Assembly (NCBI GenBank): GCA_025458545.1
Contig: JALOSH010000216.1
Coordinates: 1 to 9,616, forward strand
DNA from: Hydrogenophaga sp.
GTDB lineage: Bacteria; Pseudomonadota; Gammaproteobacteria; Burkholderiales; Burkholderiaceae
Reading direction: 5' to 3'
DNA: 9,616 nucleotides
Shown here piece by piece: positions 7,730-9,616 of the stretch. The notes beneath the pieces were generated by a model. That model searched no databases. It was not told where the DNA came from and worked only from the letters and a program-made list of their open reading frames with translations. The position numbers and the translations under genes were made by a program. Every line of letters starts with the position of its first letter. The first letter of the stretch is position 1.

Positions 7730-7765
7730 GGGGCAGCGACCCGCGCAGCGGCGGAGCGTGGGGGC
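7730..7765 (+). repeat. Intergenic GC-rich repeat, copy 2 (36 bp) with hairpin arm
   Basis: The second copy has the extra left arm GCCCCC (7720-7725), which can pair with GGGGGC at 7729-7734 in a tight hairpin or with GGGGGC at 7760-7765 in a larger stem around the AGCGACCCGCGCAGCGGCGG core. From memory, elements of this form occur in high copy between genes of Comamonadaceae such as Hydrogenophaga, like REP elements in enterics. It ends 8 bases before the yidB stop codon and could protect the 3' end of that transcript. Confidence 0.8.
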
Positions 7766-7773
7766 CTTTCCTC

Positions 7774-8247
7774 CTAGCGCTTCATCAATCCGCCGAGCAT
7801 GCCCATCAGGTCTCCGGCGTCCAGCTTGCCGTCGCTGCCGCCCAGCAGCGAACCCAGCGCACCCATGCCGTTGTCGGCCGGCACCTGCCCTTGCGGCGTG
7901 AGCTTGTCGATCAGACCGGGCAGCAGCTCGGCCATGGTGCCAGCGGCCTGCTGGGAATTGCCGCCGAGCTGCTGGGTGATCATGCCCATCAGGTCCGGGC
8001 CCAGGGCGCTGCCCAGCGCATCGGGCGACACCGGCTGGTTCGCGCCGGTGCCGACCCACGACTGCGCCGCCTCACCCAGGCCGCCTTGCTGCAGCTTGGC
8101 CAGAATGCCTTGCAGGCCACCGGCGTTGTTCATCAGCGAGCTGGCGATGCCGATCAACATCTGAGGGTCCAGGCCGCCGGCGGCCGATGCCTGCCCGCCC
8201 TGCTGGCCGCCGAGCGCCGCACCCAGTACCGATTTCAAAATGTCCAT
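7774..8247 (-). CDS. yidB: YidB/DUF937 family protein
   Basis: A 157-residue, Gly/Leu/Gln-rich protein of the YidB (DUF937) family, whose function is poorly understood. The family core is clear: ILAKLQQGGLG at about residues 48-58, the SWVGTGANQPVSPD segment near 63-76, and LPGLIDKLTPQGQVP near 109-123. All three match E. coli YidB as I remember it (GGLG, SW, QSVS, LPKIIDALSPQGEV). It is longer than the E. coli protein (about 130 residues) because of a Gly/Ala-rich N-terminal insert (AALGGQQGGQASAAGG) and a C-terminal GSDGKLDAGDLMGMLGGLM segment. ATG 8247 is supported by AGGGGG (8260-8255), 7 bases upstream. There is no signal peptide or membrane helix. It lies 50 bases downstream of the MFS gene on the same strand, so the two may be co-transcribed. 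Confidence 0.9.
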   Translation of the reverse strand: MDILKSVLGAALGGQQGGQASAAGGLDPQMLIGIASSLMNNAGGLQGILAKLQQGGLGEAAQSWVGTGANQPVSPDALGSALGPDLMGMITQQLGGNSQQAAGTMAELLPGLIDKLTPQGQVPADNGMGALGSLLGGSDGKLDAGDLMGMLGGLMKR

Positions 8248-8278
8248 GTCATGGCCCCCTAGGGAAAGTGTGTGTCCC

Positions 8279-8293
8279 GTGCCACGGTGGCAC
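8279..8293. other. 15-base palindrome between the MFS gene and yidB
   Basis: GTGCCAC-G-GTGGCAC is a perfect 7+1+7 inverted repeat. It starts 4 bases past the MFS stop codon (8298-8300 on the - strand) and 31 bases upstream of the yidB start. There is no T-run, and the single central base is too short for a full-length hairpin loop. It could be a weak terminator stem (5 bp with a 5-base loop) or a dimeric regulator site. Confidence 0.4.
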
Positions 8294-8297
8294 CGGA

Positions 8298-9383
8298 TCA
8301 GGCGGCATTGTGCGGTGCGCGGCGCAGCCAGGCAAGCCAGCCCAGCGCCAGGCCGGTGAGCGCCAGCGGCAGCAGCGAACCCAGGTTCAGCAGCGCCCAG
8401 CCCTGGGTGGTGACCAGGGCGCCGGAGGCAAACGAAGTGACCGCCATGGTGGCAAAAACAAAAAAGTTGATGGCGGCCTGTGCGCGGTCTTTTTCCTCAG
8501 GCCTGTAGGCTTGCAGCGACAGGGTGGTGCTGCCGGTGAACAGGAAGTTCCAGCCCACCCCCAGCAGGAACAGCGCGATCAGGAACTGGTGCAGCCCCAC
8601 GCCCGACAAGGCGATCGCCACGCACAGCAGGTTCAGCAACACACCCACGCCCATGATGCTGAGCGCACCGAAGCGCTTGATCAGGTGGCCGGTGAAAAAG
8701 CCCGGCGCGAACATGCCGATCACGTGCCATTCCAGCACCAGGGCCGCGTCGTCGAACGGGAAGCCGCAGACCTGCATGGCCAGCGGCGTGGCCGCCATCA
8801 GCAGGTTCATCACGCCATAGCCCAGCGCCGCTCCGGCCGTGGCGAACGCCATGATCAGCATGGACAGCGCCGCCACCACCGCCAGCGACAGGTAGGCACC
8901 GGCGAACGGCACGTCCAGCACATTGCGGGTGCGGCTGGCCAGGTTGGGGCCGAGCACCGCGCCCACCAGGCCACCGGCCAGCACCAGCGACACCGCTTTT
9001 TCCCGGTAGTCGGGCGCCGCCAGTTCGGCAGCGGCAAAGCGGTAGAGCTGGCCGTTGGCGCTGTAGTAACCGGCGATCACCGTGGCTGCCACCAGCAGCC
9101 AGAAGTTGCGGTCCATGGCGGCCCAGTAACACAGCAGCGCCGAACCCAGCGCCACCAGCAGCCCGATCTGGAACGAAGCCTTGCGGCCGAAGGCACTTTG
9201 TGTGCGCGCCACCAGCGGCGTGGACAGCGCGCCGCCGACCACATAGCCCATCACCGGCAAGGTGGCCATCCAGCCCAGCGGCGCCAGGCTCAGGCCCACC
9301 AGGCCGTTGATGGCGATGAAGACCACGTTGTTGGTCAGGAACAGGCCTTGCGCAGCGGCCAGCAGCCAGAGGTTCTTGTTCAT
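8298..9383 (-). CDS. MFS transporter lacking the central cytoplasmic loop
   Basis: A 361-residue integral membrane protein with 12 hydrophobic segments, at about residues 4-30, 38-58, 71-89, 94-116, 130-148, 162-180, 181-202, 215-234, 241-262, 265-290, 301-325 and 330-353. The loop between helices 2 and 3 carries the MFS motif A remnant ARTQSAFGRKASF (Gly66-Arg67-Lys68). Strong features are YYSANGQLYRFAAAELAAP and EWHVIGMFAPGFFTGHLIKRFG, which I recall from an uncharacterised betaproteobacterial MFS family of about 400 residues. Helix 6 (ending MLIMAF, 180) runs straight into helix 7 (ATAGAALGYG) with no polar linker, whereas this family normally has some 35-40 residues there; an in-frame deletion is likely. 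The substrate is unknown. ATG 9383 has no clear Shine-Dalgarno sequence. The next in-frame Met (residue 39) lies beyond helix 1. Confidence 0.87.
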   Translation of the reverse strand: MNKNLWLLAAAQGLFLTNNVVFIAINGLVGLSLAPLGWMATLPVMGYVVGGALSTPLVARTQSAFGRKASFQIGLLVALGSALLCYWAAMDRNFWLLVAATVIAGYYSANGQLYRFAAAELAAPDYREKAVSLVLAGGLVGAVLGPNLASRTRNVLDVPFAGAYLSLAVVAALSMLIMAFATAGAALGYGVMNLLMAATPLAMQVCGFPFDDAALVLEWHVIGMFAPGFFTGHLIKRFGALSIMGVGVLLNLLCVAIALSGVGLHQFLIALFLLGVGWNFLFTGSTTLSLQAYRPEEKDRAQAAINFFVFATMAVTSFASGALVTTQGWALLNLGSLLPLALTGLALGWLAWLRRAPHNAA

Positions 9384-9392
9384 CAGCTGGTG

Positions 9393-9398
9393 TTTATA
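9393..9398 (-). promoter_or_regulatory. Possible -10 element for the MFS gene
   Basis: On the - strand TATAAA (9398-9393) lies 9 bases before the MFS ATG, in GC-rich surroundings. No good -35 is visible at the right distance. If used, transcription would begin at or within a few bases of the start codon, giving a nearly leaderless mRNA, which would fit the missing Shine-Dalgarno sequence. Confidence 0.3.
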
Positions 9399-9438
9399 CA
9401 GCGCGGGCGTCTGGTTGGCTGTACCGTAGGTTCGCCGG

Positions 9439-9468
9439 GCTCAAGCCCGCGGTGTTGGGGGCTTGAGC
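9439..9468. terminator. 10-bp perfect inverted repeat downstream of rsmE, possible terminator
   Basis: GCTCAAGCCC (9439-9448) and GGGCTTGAGC (9459-9468) pair perfectly around a 10-base loop. It begins 36 bases past the rsmE stop codon on the - strand. Neither side has a T-run, so it is a strong hairpin but an incomplete intrinsic terminator. It may attenuate rsmE readthrough into the MFS gene or stabilise the rsmE 3' end. Confidence 0.5.
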
Positions 9469-9504
9469 GACCGGCTCTCGCGCTGGTCGGCGCCTCGCTC
9501 CGCG

Positions 9505-9616
9505 TCAGGCGGCCGATTGGGCCAGCACCAGCGCGGCGAGCGCCGCAGTTTCGGCGCGCAGCACCCGCGGCCCCAGCGTCACGGGCACAAAACCCGCGGC
9601 GCGGGCGGCGCTGTCT
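9505..9616 (-). CDS. rsmE: RsmE, 16S rRNA (uracil-1498-N3)-methyltransferase, C-terminal fragment
   Basis: RsmE is a SPOUT-class, SAM-dependent enzyme that methylates U1498 of 16S rRNA in the 30S subunit. Only the last 36 residues fall in the window, running in from the right edge and ending at TGA (9507-9505 on the - strand). The fragment AARAAGFVPVTLGPRVLRAETAALAAL contains the family's C-terminal signature LGPRVLRxETA, part of the trefoil knot that helps bind SAM. This short piece is distinctive enough for a firm call. The start, catalytic region and upstream neighbours lie outside. It shares orientation with the MFS gene, 121 bases downstream. Confidence 0.92.
   Translation of the reverse strand, partial: DSAARAAGFVPVTLGPRVLRAETAALAALVLAQSAA

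Noticed and set aside
6662..8059. A 465-codon open frame on the - strand across the hydrolase, terminator and repeats
   Set aside because: It runs through a strong terminator and both intergenic repeats and overlaps two well-supported genes. The translation is low-complexity and unrecognisable.
1..9616. CRISPR arrays, tRNA or rRNA genes, insertion sequences, phage genes
   Set aside because: No spaced direct repeats with unique spacers, no tRNA-like cloverleaf, no rRNA stretch and no transposase or integrase motif were seen on either strand.

Overview
The window looks like a chromosomal segment of a GC-rich betaproteobacterium, most likely Burkholderiales/Comamonadaceae and Hydrogenophaga-like. 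The basis is codon use, the style of the chemoreceptors, the MFS and M20 protein types, and a paired intergenic hairpin repeat typical of that family as I remember it. No database search was possible, so the family assignment is inference.

Left half (1-5042, + strand): a chemotaxis cluster. It opens with the C-terminal two thirds of a CheW coupling protein. Next is a 1013-residue chemoreceptor carrying two complete methyl-accepting signalling hairpins in one polypeptide. The first sits behind a periplasmic four-helix sensor and a HAMP domain; the second sits behind a six-helix, histidine-containing membrane domain. A conventional 522-residue chemoreceptor follows 38 bases later. The short gaps, good ribosome binding sites and absence of terminators suggest one operon. 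CheW would couple the receptors to a CheA kinase encoded outside the window.

Middle (5043-7623, + strand): a short intergenic region with a possible promoter, then an M20-family metallopeptidase and an alpha/beta-hydrolase of the monoacylglycerol lipase/lysophospholipase type. The peptidase has all its metal ligands but lost its natural C-terminus to an apparent 7-base deletion. The original tail and stop codon are still readable in another frame, 5 bases before the hydrolase start. A strong hairpin terminator closes this pair.

Right part (7624-9616, - strand): two 36-base repeat copies lie in the convergent gap. A YidB/DUF937 gene, a 12-helix MFS transporter and the C-terminal end of rsmE (16S rRNA m3U1498 methyltransferase) follow. 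The MFS protein appears to lack the usual cytoplasmic loop between helices 6 and 7.

The most notable items are the tandem double-output chemoreceptor and two apparent deletions in neighbouring housekeeping-type genes. The deletions could be real decay or sequence error.
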